From the NCBI GenBank assembly GCA_937916345.1, contig CALFUE010000113.1, positions 1 through 26,509 of the forward strand: 26,509 nucleotides of DNA, read 5' to 3'. Each line of letters opens with the position of its first letter. The first letter of the stretch is position 1. The translations under genes and the position numbers were made by a program. Below, one piece after another: positions 7,909-15,606 of this stretch. The DNA comes from an uncultured bacterium (lineage in GTDB: Bacteria; Bacillota; Clostridia; Lachnospirales; Lachnospiraceae). The notes under the pieces were generated by a model. That model had not been told where the DNA came from. It saw nothing but the letters and a program-made list of their open reading frames with translations, and did not search any database.

Positions 7909-8727
7909 TTATTTCAAGTCAATAAAAGGCACGGTGTTGCCGAGCATGTATTGAGGCAGCTTGCCGTCCCATTTCTGCACGGCTTCGTAGTTCACCAACT
8001 TGGGGTTGCTCTCCAAGGCGTTGGCCTTGATGCGCATGGCCTCGGCGTCGGCCTCGGCCTTGATGCGCGTCTGCTTGGCCTGTTCCTCCACTTGGATGGT
8101 GATGTTCTTGGCCTTCAGCGCGTTTTGTTCGGCCACCTGCTTCTCCTTGATGGCGTTCTCGAAGTCGTCGTCGAAGTCGATGTCCACGAGCTGGAACTGG
8201 ACGTTCATGAAGTAGTTGCCGTCCAAGGTCTCGCGCAAGGTTTGCTCGATCTCGCGGCGCACGGCGTCGCGGTTCTCCACGATTTCGGTGGCGGCGAAGT
8301 TGCCGAATGACTCCTTCATGGCCGAGCGGATGAAGGGCACTACGACGCGGTTGTGGTAGTCGTCGCCGACGTTCTTCATCAGCTTGCTGACGTTCTCGCG
8401 CACGAGGTCGTAGTTGATGGTGTATTCGACTTCCGAGGTCTGCACGTCGCGCGTGTAGCTGTTCTCCTTGCCGTCGAATTTCTTCTGCTGCACGTTCACC
8501 CGCTTGACGGTCTGGATGAAGGGAATCTTCATGTGGAGGCCGTCGTCAATCACGTCGTCGCTCATCTTGCCGAAGGTGGAGAGCACGCCGCGCTCGGTGG
8601 AGCGGATGGTGTAGAACGAGGAGGAGAAGACCAGGATGGCCAAAAAGACTAAAACGGCCCAAAGGACATAATGCCCGATTTTCTTTTTGTTAGGGTTGAT
8701 GTTAATGTTTGTGTAAGGCTGGCTCAT
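7909..8727 (-). CDS. Prohibitin-family SPFH/Band 7 membrane protein
   Basis: I chose the ATG at 8725-8727 (MSQPYTNINI, 272 residues). The longer frame would need a TTG start lying inside the apparent promoter. One transmembrane segment follows a short cytoplasmic N-terminus (YVLWAVLVFLAILVFSSSF, about residues 21-39). The SPFH domain follows: TIRSTERGVLSTFGKMSD, GLHMKIPFIQTVKRVNV, EYTINYDL, then VENRDAVRREIEQTL. A helical coiled-coil region is rich in A, E and K (AIKEKQVAEQNALKAKN, RIKAEADAEAMRIKANAL), and the end YEAVQKWDGKLPQYMLG is typical of bacterial prohibitin homologues. These proteins form oligomeric rings or microdomains at the membrane and often modulate membrane proteases. The M6 peptidase gene follows directly, though that enzyme is secreted, so a functional link is uncertain. 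Confidence 0.88.
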   Translation of the reverse strand: MSQPYTNININPNKKKIGHYVLWAVLVFLAILVFSSSFYTIRSTERGVLSTFGKMSDDVIDDGLHMKIPFIQTVKRVNVQQKKFDGKENSYTRDVQTSEVEYTINYDLVRENVSKLMKNVGDDYHNRVVVPFIRSAMKESFGNFAATEIVENRDAVRREIEQTLRETLDGNYFMNVQFQLVDIDFDDDFENAIKEKQVAEQNALKAKNITIQVEEQAKQTRIKAEADAEAMRIKANALESNPKLVNYEAVQKWDGKLPQYMLGNTVPFIDLK

Positions 8728-8751
8728 TTTTAACGTATTATTAAGTTTGTG

Positions 8752-8759
8752 CAAAAATA
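8752..8759 (-). promoter_or_regulatory. Bacteroidetes -7 box for the prohibitin-like gene
   Basis: On the minus strand TATTTTTG matches TAnnTTTG and lies 24 bases before the chosen ATG at 8727, the same distance as in front of the MORN gene. No good -33 TTTG is seen. It supports the ATG over the upstream TTG. Confidence 0.5.
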
Positions 8760-8899
8760 CACATTTTTTGGGAATATTTCACTTGTTGATATAAAAGAAA
8801 TGTTGTAATCCAAAAACGCAAACAGTTGAAAAACAAGTACTTGGTATACAAAAAGTTTGTAATGTCTCCAAAACTCGCTTTTTGTCCCGAAATTTGCCA

Positions 8900-8907
8900 T
8901 ATTTTTG
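8900..8907 (+). promoter_or_regulatory. Bacteroidetes -7 box for the lipoprotein pair
   Basis: TATTTTTG on the plus strand lies 28 bases before the ATG at 8936. A TTTG at 8881-8884 is a possible -33 element, but the 15-base gap is shorter than the usual 19-21. The 208-base gap 8728-8935 thus holds two divergent promoters and no gene that I can see. Confidence 0.5.
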
Positions 8908-8935
8908 CACCGTCAAATCCCAAAACCAAAAAACG

Positions 8936-9586
8936 ATGTTCAAAAGAAAAGCATTTATCCCGATGGCTCTTGTGGCAATGGCTTTCGTTTTCACGGCCTG
9001 CCCGAGCAAGGAACCCACCTACGTTGATTTGGGCAAAATCCCCGAGCAGTACTTGGCCACCGTGCCTTACCAAAACGGCGACGTGTTCCGCATGCAGCAC
9101 GAAAGCGACCGCGTCGTCATCGACTTCACCGTGTCGCGCCACCGCCAAAAGGAAATGAACGAAGGCTATGGCCCTGTGCCCACACGTTTTGAACCCGCTC
9201 CCGACTGGTATTATGAATACGAGACGGACATCACAAAATGCACGCCGAACTATCCCATCTTTGACGTAAGTATCGAGTTTTCAAACCAATACATGGCTTA
9301 TGAGGATGAACAAGGTTATGACAATTACCTAAAAGCGGCGCAGATTTTTGGAGTAGGGTCATCGAGAATCCCGTTCATCGGAGAAGACCATACTGATTAT
9401 GAAGTGCTTGATTCCTTGGATGTTAATGGTCGCTACTATCACGAAGTCTTCAAGCTGAAGGCTGATGCGAGTTATTACGAAAGCGAAGGTGCCATCCACG
9501 CCGATACCTATTACTATAATTATGAAAACGGCTTGCTCGGAGTCGTTATGTCTAACGGTGAAAAATATTGGCTCTATGAAGACTAA
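8936..9586 (+). CDS. Putative lipoprotein, first of a tandem pair
   Basis: This 216-residue protein starts at ATG 8936, which places a hydrophobic signal segment (AFIPMALVAMAFVF) in front of the lipobox FTAC with Cys22. It should be a periplasmic or outer-membrane lipoprotein. The mature part is rich in Tyr, Asp and Glu, with no domain I recognise. Its last 60 residues (LDSLDVNGRYYHEVFKLK, then TYYYNYENGLLGVVMSNGEKYWL) resemble the end of the next gene (LDSYIVREKSYQGVMHLK, then VYYAKHYGLIQVTLDDELTLYRL). This indicates duplicated paralogues. The pattern 'Tyr-rich strand - G-LL-V - W/Y-L end' is common in Bacteroidetes lipoproteins of unknown function. The stop lies 11 bases inside the next gene. 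Confidence 0.75.
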   Translation: MFKRKAFIPMALVAMAFVFTACPSKEPTYVDLGKIPEQYLATVPYQNGDVFRMQHESDRVVIDFTVSRHRQKEMNEGYGPVPTRFEPAPDWYYEYETDITKCTPNYPIFDVSIEFSNQYMAYEDEQGYDNYLKAAQIFGVGSSRIPFIGEDHTDYEVLDSLDVNGRYYHEVFKLKADASYYESEGAIHADTYYYNYENGLLGVVMSNGEKYWLYED

Positions 9587-10214
9587 ACATTTGATTCTGA
9601 TGGCGTTGGTCGTCGCCATGACCTCTTGCGTGAAGACCAAGAACTACTATGTGAACGACAACAATCGCGTTTGGCTTGCCGACAGTACGAATTGCAACTT
9701 CACGATGCAGGACAACAACGGCATTTCCTATTCGTTCCGAATAGAACCAGAGAGGCAAAACATGCTTGAGAACAGCACCTCCATCCTTTGTATTACTACG
9801 GAAAAGTCGATGCATGAGGAGCTTTATCAAAGTGGATTTGCTTCATATACAGCGAGTTTGAGGTTTAGTTTGGAAATTGAGGCCTATAAGCACGACGATG
9901 AGCACGAAGGCACGGATCTGTTCATGATGTATCTCGGCGAAGCCACTTACAGGATGCGAATCGACGGCGACCATTTCTATCCACAAGGTTGTTATGAAAC
10001 GAACAATGGTGCCGAGATGGAGTATTCAGCGGAATACCTTGATTCTTATATTGTTAGAGAAAAGTCGTATCAAGGCGTGATGCATCTCAAAGTGGTTGAT
10101 GTCGCCTATCCGCAAAGCCGGTTTTTCCCGACGGAAGTCTATTACGCCAAGCATTACGGCTTGATTCAAGTCACGCTTGACGATGAATTGACGTTGTACC
10201 GTTTGCCAGATTGA
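9576..10214 (+). CDS. Putative lipoprotein, second of a tandem pair
   Basis: This is a 212-residue protein starting at ATG 9576 inside the end of the previous gene (11-base overlap, translational coupling likely). The signal peptide MKTKHLILMALVVAMTSC has lipobox MTSC with Cys18, and the longer open frame upstream lacks any such signal. The mature protein is beta-rich and unrecognised. Its C-terminal 60 residues are related to those of the upstream lipoprotein, so the pair probably arose by duplication and may form a complex at the membrane. It is the last complete Bacteroidetes gene before the join. Confidence 0.75.
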   Translation: MKTKHLILMALVVAMTSCVKTKNYYVNDNNRVWLADSTNCNFTMQDNNGISYSFRIEPERQNMLENSTSILCITTEKSMHEELYQSGFASYTASLRFSLEIEAYKHDDEHEGTDLFMMYLGEATYRMRIDGDHFYPQGCYETNNGAEMEYSAEYLDSYIVREKSYQGVMHLKVVDVAYPQSRFFPTEVYYAKHYGLIQVTLDDELTLYRLPD

Positions 10215-10243
10215 TTATAAAACACGAATTATCAGGAATTTAT

Positions 10244-10282
10244 CACGAATTTTCATTAAATGGAATTCATGGAAAATTCGTG
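10244..10282 (+). terminator. Inverted repeat after the lipoprotein pair, Bacteroidetes-type
   Basis: CACGAATTTTC (10244-10254) pairs perfectly with GAAAATTCGTG (10272-10282) around a 17-base loop. Another copy of CACGAATT sits at 10223-10230. It may act as a weak terminator. It also shows that Bacteroidetes sequence continues to at least 10282, inside the apparent end of the next open frame. Confidence 0.5.
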
Positions 10283-11343
10283 GCTGATTCATGGCCATTA
10301 CATGTAAAAAAGAGACTCTGTCCTGCGGTCTGCTGAGCCTGACCCATTGCAAAGAGATTCTGCGCGTTCACTCCGCCTGCCTGAGCTGCCATTCCCATAC
10401 CCATAAAGCCTGTCATGGCGCCTGCCGAATTTGACGCGGCAGCCTTCATTGCATCTGCCTGAGCTCCCACCAGAGTTGCCCCTGCCATATTTGGATTCTG
10501 GAGAACCGCAGTACGCTGCAGCTGCTTGATCATCTCCTGATCTTCCTCGGGAAGAGTCACAGAGCCAAGCGCGATGCTCACAACCTGGAGTCCCCTTAAA
10601 TTACCCCATTTCCCGGAGAGCGCCTGATTCATGGCATCCTCCAGTTCTGTATTGTGAGTGACGATCTGATTCGGGCGCATCTCAAGTTCTGAGAGACGAC
10701 CGAAAGCAGGCTGCAGGGCGCTAATGAACTCAGTCTTCAGCTGACTGTCCAGTTCTTCCCTGGTGTACTCTCTTTCCACATTTCCGCAGACATTTGTGTA
10801 GAAAAGCAGGGGATCTGCGATGCGGTACGAATAAACACCCGAGCAGCGGACAGACACATCAACATCCAGTCCGATCTTTGAATCTACCACACGGAAGGGA
10901 ATGGGATTGGGGGTTCCAAATTTATTGTCAACCAGCTCCTTTGTATTGAAATAGTAAACTCTCTGATCCTTTCCTGTATCTCCGCCCATGGCAAATCTCT
11001 TTCCCACGGTCTTGAAAGTCTCAAGAATGCTCTGTCCTAAATTTCCGGAAAAGATCGACGGCTCAGTCGATGAATCGAAGGTGAACTCGCCAGGCTCGGC
11101 ACAAACCTCAACGATCCTGCCCTGCTCAACGATTATCATACACTGTCCGTCAGCAACCGCTATAACACTTCCATTTGAGATGATATTGTCGTTTCCCTTT
11201 GTGTTTGAAGATCGTCCGCTGACTCTCTTTAAGCCCTTTGTGACAAGAACATCCTTGTCCATAGCCTCACAGTAAAAATACTCTTTCCACTGGTCTGCCA
11301 GTGTTCCTCCGGCAGCGCCCAGAGCAGCCTTGATAAGTCCCAT
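10267..11343 (-). CDS. SPFH domain / virion-core-like protein, C-terminus replaced at contig join
   Basis: The start is the ATG at 11341-11343 (MGLIKAALGAAGG), preceded by AAAGGAG at a normal distance; the frame before it has no site. This family (YdjI/SPFH-containing, often with a C-terminal zinc ribbon) shows NGSVIAVADGQCMIIVEQGRIVE, then GEFTFDSSTEPSIF, VYYFNTKELVDNKFGTPNPIPF, and the SPFH core DVDVSVRCSGVYSYRIADPLLFY. The QA/GM-rich tail (AGAMTGFMGMGMAAQAGG) precedes where the zinc ribbon (CxCG...CxxCG) should be. Instead the frame runs through 10 or so odd residues (TCNGHESATNFP) encoded by Bacteroidetes-like repeat sequence. The protein is therefore cut by the join near 10283-10312, and the stop at 10267 is not the true one. 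It probably acts at the cytoplasmic membrane; its exact role is unknown. Confidence 0.8.
   Translation of the reverse strand: MGLIKAALGAAGGTLADQWKEYFYCEAMDKDVLVTKGLKRVSGRSSNTKGNDNIISNGSVIAVADGQCMIIVEQGRIVEVCAEPGEFTFDSSTEPSIFSGNLGQSILETFKTVGKRFAMGGDTGKDQRVYYFNTKELVDNKFGTPNPIPFRVVDSKIGLDVDVSVRCSGVYSYRIADPLLFYTNVCGNVEREYTREELDSQLKTEFISALQPAFGRLSELEMRPNQIVTHNTELEDAMNQALSGKWGNLRGLQVVSIALGSVTLPEEDQEMIKQLQRTAVLQNPNMAGATLVGAQADAMKAAASNSAGAMTGFMGMGMAAQAGGVNAQNLFAMGQAQQTAGQSLFFTCNGHESATNFP
10283..10312. other. Probable assembly junction, Bacteroidetes to Lachnospiraceae
   Basis: To the left lie a Bacteroidetes-type inverted repeat and genes without ribosome sites. To the right, codon usage, AGGAGG sites and gene families are Lachnospiraceae. 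The SPFH gene loses its normal C-terminus exactly here. No transposase, integrase or tRNA is present that could explain a real transfer. Confidence 0.75.
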
Positions 11344-11405
11344 TAATTTTCTCCTTTCTGTTGTATGATCATCATGCCGTTCCAATTAACGACCATACCT
11401 GCAAA

Positions 11406-11434
11406 AATTTAAGCTATAGGTTGTGAAAAGTCAA
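11406..11434 (-). promoter_or_regulatory. Candidate sigma-A promoter for the SPFH gene
   Basis: On the minus strand TTGACT (11429-11434) is followed after 17 bases by TAAATT (11406-11411). The -35 box overlaps the alaS stop codon. No hairpin terminator is visible between alaS and this gene, so read-through is also possible. Confidence 0.45.
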
Positions 11435-14097
11435 CCTGCCAGTATGCCCCTGGCAGTCTCAAAGGCATCATCGATGCCCCCGGGATTCTTTCCCCCGGCC
11501 TGGGCAAAGGACGGCTTTCCTCCGCCTCCTCCGCCGACCCTCGGAGCGGAAGCTTTGATAATATTTCCGGCATGGGCGCCCAGCTTTACAGCCGCATCCG
11601 ACGCCATTACGATGAGGCTCACTGCCCCGCTGTTCTCTGATGCCAGCATGATTACACTGGCCTCCGGCAGCTTGTCCTTTAAGGAATCACCCAGTTCTCT
11701 CAGCCCGTTCATATCGACTCCCGAGAGCTTTGCCGGAAGGAATGTCACTTCTCCTATCTTTTCCGCATTTCCTGTCACATCTCCTAAGGCATCCTTCGCA
11801 GCCTTTGATTTGAGGGATTCCACCTCTGAATTCAACTGCCTGATCTCATCTCTCATGTGGGCTATCTTTGAAACCAGCTCCTTCGGGGTCGTCTTCGCCT
11901 CCTGAGCGGCTGAAAGCAGCATTTCCTCCATCTCGCGGTAGTGATCCATAACATTTGCCGCGGTCAGAGCCTCGATCCTTCGCACACCAGACGCGATGCC
12001 GGATTCGGAGATGATCTTGAACGCACCGATGTCTGAGGTATTTTCCACATGTGTTCCGCCGCAGAACTCCTTTGAGTAATCTCCTATGGAAACCACCCTG
12101 ACCTTCTCACCGTACTTCTCGCCAAAGAGCGCCATCGCCCCCGTCTTTTTCGCCTCGTCGACACTCATCACATCGGTCTTTACGGCGATCCCCTCCACAA
12201 TCTTTTCGTTCACAGCCTTTTCCACGGCTGCAAGTTCATCCGCGCTCATTGCTGTAAAATGTGAAAAGTCGAAACGTATCCGGGATTTGTCCTGGAATGA
12301 GCCTGCCTGCTCCACATGGCTTCCGAGTGTATCTCTCAAAGCTTTCTGAAGGAGGTGGGTCGCCGTATGATTCCTACAGGTAGCAAGACGGTTCGCCTTG
12401 TTTACATGCAAACCTGCTTCCTCGCCTGCCTTTATGCTTCCTCTCTCCACATGACCGAGATGCGCATATCTGTCACCGGTGACCTTTACGGTCTCCTCAA
12501 CAACGAATTCTCCCTCCGGCGTGGTTATCACTCCGCAGTCTCCTACCTGACCTCCCATGGTGGCGTAAAAAGGAGTTTTCTCAACTATCACTGCTCCGGT
12601 ATCTCCCTCTGAGAGAATATCTGCGGCTTCGCTTGTGTATTCTCTCTCCGCAGCGAGGAATATGATTTTTGAGGAATCCTCCAGCAGTTCATAGCCGCTG
12701 AATTCAGTCGCCGGCGCATCTTTTCCGATACTCTCGTAGACCGTGGCGTCCGCTCCCATATAGTTGGTAGCTTTTCTGGCGCTTCTTGCCTGCTGCTTCT
12801 GGCGGCTCATGCACTCATCAAAGCCGGCGCGATCCAATGTATAGCCTTTCTCTTCAAGTATCTCCTCCGTAAGATCCACCGGAAATCCGTAGGTATCATA
12901 AAGCTTGAAGGCATCCTCACCTGATAGTACGGTTCCTCCCTTACCTTTAAGCTCTTTTTCCAGATTATCCAAAATGTTTAAGCCCTGATCGATGGTCTTT
13001 GAGAATTTATTCTCCTCCTCGGTCAAAACCCTGAGTATGAAATCCTTCTTTTCCTCCAGCTCGGGATAACCGTCCTTTGATTCATCTATCACAACCCCGG
13101 ATATACCGGAGAGAAAATTCCCCTCTATGCCAAGAGGCCTGCCATGACGCGCTGCCCTTCTGATTATGCGCCGCAACACATAGCCCCTGCCCTCGTTGGA
13201 GGGCTGTATCCCGTCTGATATCATGAAGGTTGAGGAACGGATATGATCGGTTATCAGGCGAATGGAAATATCATCCTTCTCATTTGTCTGATACTTCTTG
13301 CCCGACAGCTCACAGACCTTGTCCCTGATGGCTTTCATTGTATCAATGTCAAACACCGAATCCACATCCTGCATCACTACAGCCAGGCGCTCCAGACCCA
13401 TTCCGGTGTCGATATTCTTGTTCTTCAGCTCCGTGTAATTGCCCTTTCCGTCTCCCTCGAACTGGGTGAAGACGTTATTCCAGACCTCCATATATCTGTC
13501 GCAGTCGCATCCGACCTTGCAGGTAGGCTTGCCGCAGCCGTATTTCTCACCGCGGTCATAATATATCTCAGAGCAGGGTCCGCAGGGTCCCGCGCCATGC
13601 TCCCAGAAATTGTCACATTCTCCGGTCTCGGGATCACGGTAAAATCTGGTGATACGCGAGGGATCGACACCAATCTCCTTCTCCCATATCCCGAAAGCCT
13701 CGTCATCCTCGCCGTACACCGAAGGGTACAGTCGGTCCGGATCCATCCCGAGAACCTCCGTCAGATACTCATAGCTCCAATGTATAGCCTCTCTCTTGAA
13801 ATAGTCTCCGAAGGAGAAATTCCCAAGCATCTCAAAAAATGTCAGATGCCTCGCGGTCTTTCCCACATTCTCTATATCGCCCGTACGAATGCACTTCTGA
13901 CATGTGGTGACTCTGGTTCTCGGCGGCTTCTCGATACCGGTGAAATATGGCTTTAAAGGTGCCATTCCAGCGTTTATCAGCAGTAGTGACTTATCGTTTC
14001 CGGGCACAAGGGAAAAACTCTTCATCGAAAGATGTCCCTTGCTCTCAAAAAATTCCAGAAAGCTTCTTCTCAGATCATTAACTCCTGTCTTTGCCAC
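11431..14097 (-). CDS. alaS: Alanine--tRNA ligase
   Basis: This enzyme charges tRNA-Ala in the cytoplasm. I choose GTG at 14095-14097 (888 residues; the family is about 870-880), because GGAGGAG lies 7 bases before it. The upstream ATG codons are in-frame but lie within the preceding 57-residue gene. The order is: class II catalytic domain (FFESKGHLSMKSFSLVPGNDKSLLLINAGMAPLKPYFTG, then TFFEMLGNFSFGDYFK); the middle tRNA-recognition domain; the editing domain with zinc ligands H577 and H581 (NHTATHLLQKALR) and C679 and H683 (CGGTHVENTSDIG); and the C-Ala domain ending GGGGGGKPSFAQAGGKNPGG. It is the last gene of a tight string with the 57-residue membrane protein, mtaD and pnp. No T-box leader is present in front of it, so it must be controlled from the operon promoter. 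Confidence 0.97.
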   Translation of the reverse strand: MAKTGVNDLRRSFLEFFESKGHLSMKSFSLVPGNDKSLLLINAGMAPLKPYFTGIEKPPRTRVTTCQKCIRTGDIENVGKTARHLTFFEMLGNFSFGDYFKREAIHWSYEYLTEVLGMDPDRLYPSVYGEDDEAFGIWEKEIGVDPSRITRFYRDPETGECDNFWEHGAGPCGPCSEIYYDRGEKYGCGKPTCKVGCDCDRYMEVWNNVFTQFEGDGKGNYTELKNKNIDTGMGLERLAVVMQDVDSVFDIDTMKAIRDKVCELSGKKYQTNEKDDISIRLITDHIRSSTFMISDGIQPSNEGRGYVLRRIIRRAARHGRPLGIEGNFLSGISGVVIDESKDGYPELEEKKDFILRVLTEEENKFSKTIDQGLNILDNLEKELKGKGGTVLSGEDAFKLYDTYGFPVDLTEEILEEKGYTLDRAGFDECMSRQKQQARSARKATNYMGADATVYESIGKDAPATEFSGYELLEDSSKIIFLAAEREYTSEAADILSEGDTGAVIVEKTPFYATMGGQVGDCGVITTPEGEFVVEETVKVTGDRYAHLGHVERGSIKAGEEAGLHVNKANRLATCRNHTATHLLQKALRDTLGSHVEQAGSFQDKSRIRFDFSHFTAMSADELAAVEKAVNEKIVEGIAVKTDVMSVDEAKKTGAMALFGEKYGEKVRVVSIGDYSKEFCGGTHVENTSDIGAFKIISESGIASGVRRIEALTAANVMDHYREMEEMLLSAAQEAKTTPKELVSKIAHMRDEIRQLNSEVESLKSKAAKDALGDVTGNAEKIGEVTFLPAKLSGVDMNGLRELGDSLKDKLPEASVIMLASENSGAVSLIVMASDAAVKLGAHAGNIIKASAPRVGGGGGGKPSFAQAGGKNPGGIDDAFETARGILAG

Positions 14098-14098
14098 T

Positions 14099-14272
14099 TT
14101 ACTGCTCCTCCGTACCATTATTTTCAGTGATCTCACTTAAATTTCCTGCCGCATCCTTTGCGTCCTTCCTGTCCCTCAGCTTTTTCCCGATAAATCCACC
14201 CAGGAAACCTATTATGCACAGCATTACCATTATTATCAGATACTGCAGGAAACTTGCTGCAAATGCTTCCAT
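14099..14272 (-). CDS. 57-residue single-pass membrane protein upstream of alaS
   Basis: This short gene has an excellent ribosome site, AAGGAGG at 14277-14283, placed just after the mtaD stop and 4 bases before the ATG (14270-14272). Its TAA (14099-14101) is separated from the alaS GTG by one base, so the two are probably translationally coupled. The product begins MEAFAASFLQYL, has one hydrophobic helix (about residues 9-27, LQYLIIMVMLCIIGFLGGF), then a basic patch (GKKLRDRKDAKD) and a polar acidic end (EITENNGTEEQ). This is a typical small N-out/C-in membrane protein. I do not know a function. The positive-inside patch suggests the tail is cytoplasmic. Confidence 0.8.
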   Translation of the reverse strand: MEAFAASFLQYLIIMVMLCIIGFLGGFIGKKLRDRKDAKDAAGNLSEITENNGTEEQ

Positions 14273-14287
14273 AACGCCTCCTTGAAA

Positions 14288-15589
14288 TTATATATTTCTT
14301 AATCGCTCAACAACAGCCCCCGCCCTCGCGTAAACCTCCTTCGGGTCAAAACCTATATCAAAGCGTCCGTCTTCATACAACACCTTTCCGTTTACCATTG
14401 TAAGCTTCACATCATCCTTCGCGCCCGCATAGACGAGGTTTTTCACGAAATTGATCTCAGGCTGCATATTCGGACGATTCATGTCTATCATAGCGATATC
14501 TGCTTTTTTTCCGACGGAAAGCCTGTCGCAGTTCTCCAGACCCATGCATCTTGCACCTGATGTGGTGGCCGCGTAGAATATCTCGGATGAATCCACCACC
14601 GCGGCGTCCATATATTTTACTTTTGAGAGAGCCGATGCCAGAAACATCTCCCTGAACATATCCAGAGCGTTGTTTGAGGCAGGTCCATCGGTACCTATGG
14701 CAAGCGATATGCCCTCATCAAGTATCCTCTTTACATCGGCGATGCCGCTGGCAAGCTTTATGTTTGAGGAAGGATTCGTCACAACATACAAGCCTCTCTT
14801 TTTGAATATCTTGATATCCTCGTCAGAGAGCCACACACAGTGATAACCACCCCCGCCGTACTCATACATTCCCAGCGAATCCGTCAGCTCTGTGGGAGTC
14901 TTTCCCCAGCGCTGCCCGCACTCCATAACCTCTTTCTTTGTCTCGGAATTATGCAAAAATACCGGGCTCTTGTATTTTGCTGCCAGACCTGCCACGCCCT
15001 CCATGAGCTCCAGGCTCGTGGTATACTCGGCATGGAAGCCGATAATGAATGATGTCAGATCACTCATCTCATTTACTATATTGTAATTCTCCTCCAGCAG
15101 CTCAACCGATCCGCCGAAATTATTCAAGCCCGAGGTCTGAACAGTACGGAAGCCTGTATCCACGCTTGCCTTTGCGTCCGTGGGCGGGAAGAAATACATA
15201 TCAAAATTTGATGTGACTCCGCCGGAAACATACTCCATAATACCCAGGATATTCAGCCAGTAGCAGTCATCTGCAGTGAGAAGCGCCTCTCTCGGAAAGA
15301 TAGCGTCGAACAGCCAGCTCTGCAGCGGTCTGTCGTCCGCCAGCGAACGCCCGAAGGTCATGGCCGTGTGAGTATGGGCATTTTTGAAACCTGGTATCAG
15401 AACACAGTCTGCCGCGTCTATCTCCCGGTCAATCTTTAACGCCGCAGTCTCACCGTCAAGCTCCTTCGGATCCCCGATGTATTGGATAGTATCATCCTTT
15501 ACATAGAGATCTCCGTAAATAAGCTCATACTCTCTTTTTTTCTCATCCTTTAATAAAAGTACACGTCCGTTCTTAAATCGTGTATTCAT
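14288..15589 (-). CDS. mtaD: Amidohydrolase, MtaD/SsnA-like (methylthioadenosine / S-adenosylhomocysteine deaminase type)
   Basis: This is a 433-residue metal-dependent amidohydrolase. The metal site is complete: H72 and H74 (NAHTHTAM), H186 (GFHAEYT), H213 with E216 (FLHNSE), H250 and D301 (GTDGPASNN). The deaminase family that removes the 6-amino group of MTA, SAH or related adenosines has this set, including the Glu and second His that activate water. The C-terminal composite domain has GKKADIAMIDMNRPNMQP. It follows pnp by 17 bases, so the pair plausibly deaminates and then phosphorolyses purine nucleosides in a salvage pathway. The exact substrate (MTA, SAH, 5'-deoxyadenosine or guanine) cannot be set from sequence. 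The ATG at 15589 has AAGGAGG about 12 bases upstream, a long spacing. That site overlaps the pnp stop. Confidence 0.82.
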   Translation of the reverse strand: MNTRFKNGRVLLLKDEKKREYELIYGDLYVKDDTIQYIGDPKELDGETAALKIDREIDAADCVLIPGFKNAHTHTAMTFGRSLADDRPLQSWLFDAIFPREALLTADDCYWLNILGIMEYVSGGVTSNFDMYFFPPTDAKASVDTGFRTVQTSGLNNFGGSVELLEENYNIVNEMSDLTSFIIGFHAEYTTSLELMEGVAGLAAKYKSPVFLHNSETKKEVMECGQRWGKTPTELTDSLGMYEYGGGGYHCVWLSDEDIKIFKKRGLYVVTNPSSNIKLASGIADVKRILDEGISLAIGTDGPASNNALDMFREMFLASALSKVKYMDAAVVDSSEIFYAATTSGARCMGLENCDRLSVGKKADIAMIDMNRPNMQPEINFVKNLVYAGAKDDVKLTMVNGKVLYEDGRFDIGFDPKEVYARAGAVVERLRNI

Positions 15590-15606
15590 GTGTTTACCAT
15601 TCCTCC

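Noticed and set aside
10267..10310. Natural truncation of the SPFH protein with a new C-terminus
   Set aside because: The terminal residues come from Bacteroidetes-type repeat DNA, so an assembly join explains them better.
7909..11343. Two SPFH/Band 7 genes on either side of the contig join, as if repeats had caused the misassembly
   Set aside because: The proteins belong to different subfamilies and the join is about 1.5 kb away from the first one, so shared sequence between them cannot be the cause.
14098..14300. T-box riboswitch in front of alaS
   Set aside because: The space upstream is filled by the 57-residue gene and the mtaD end, leaving no leader for a T-box.
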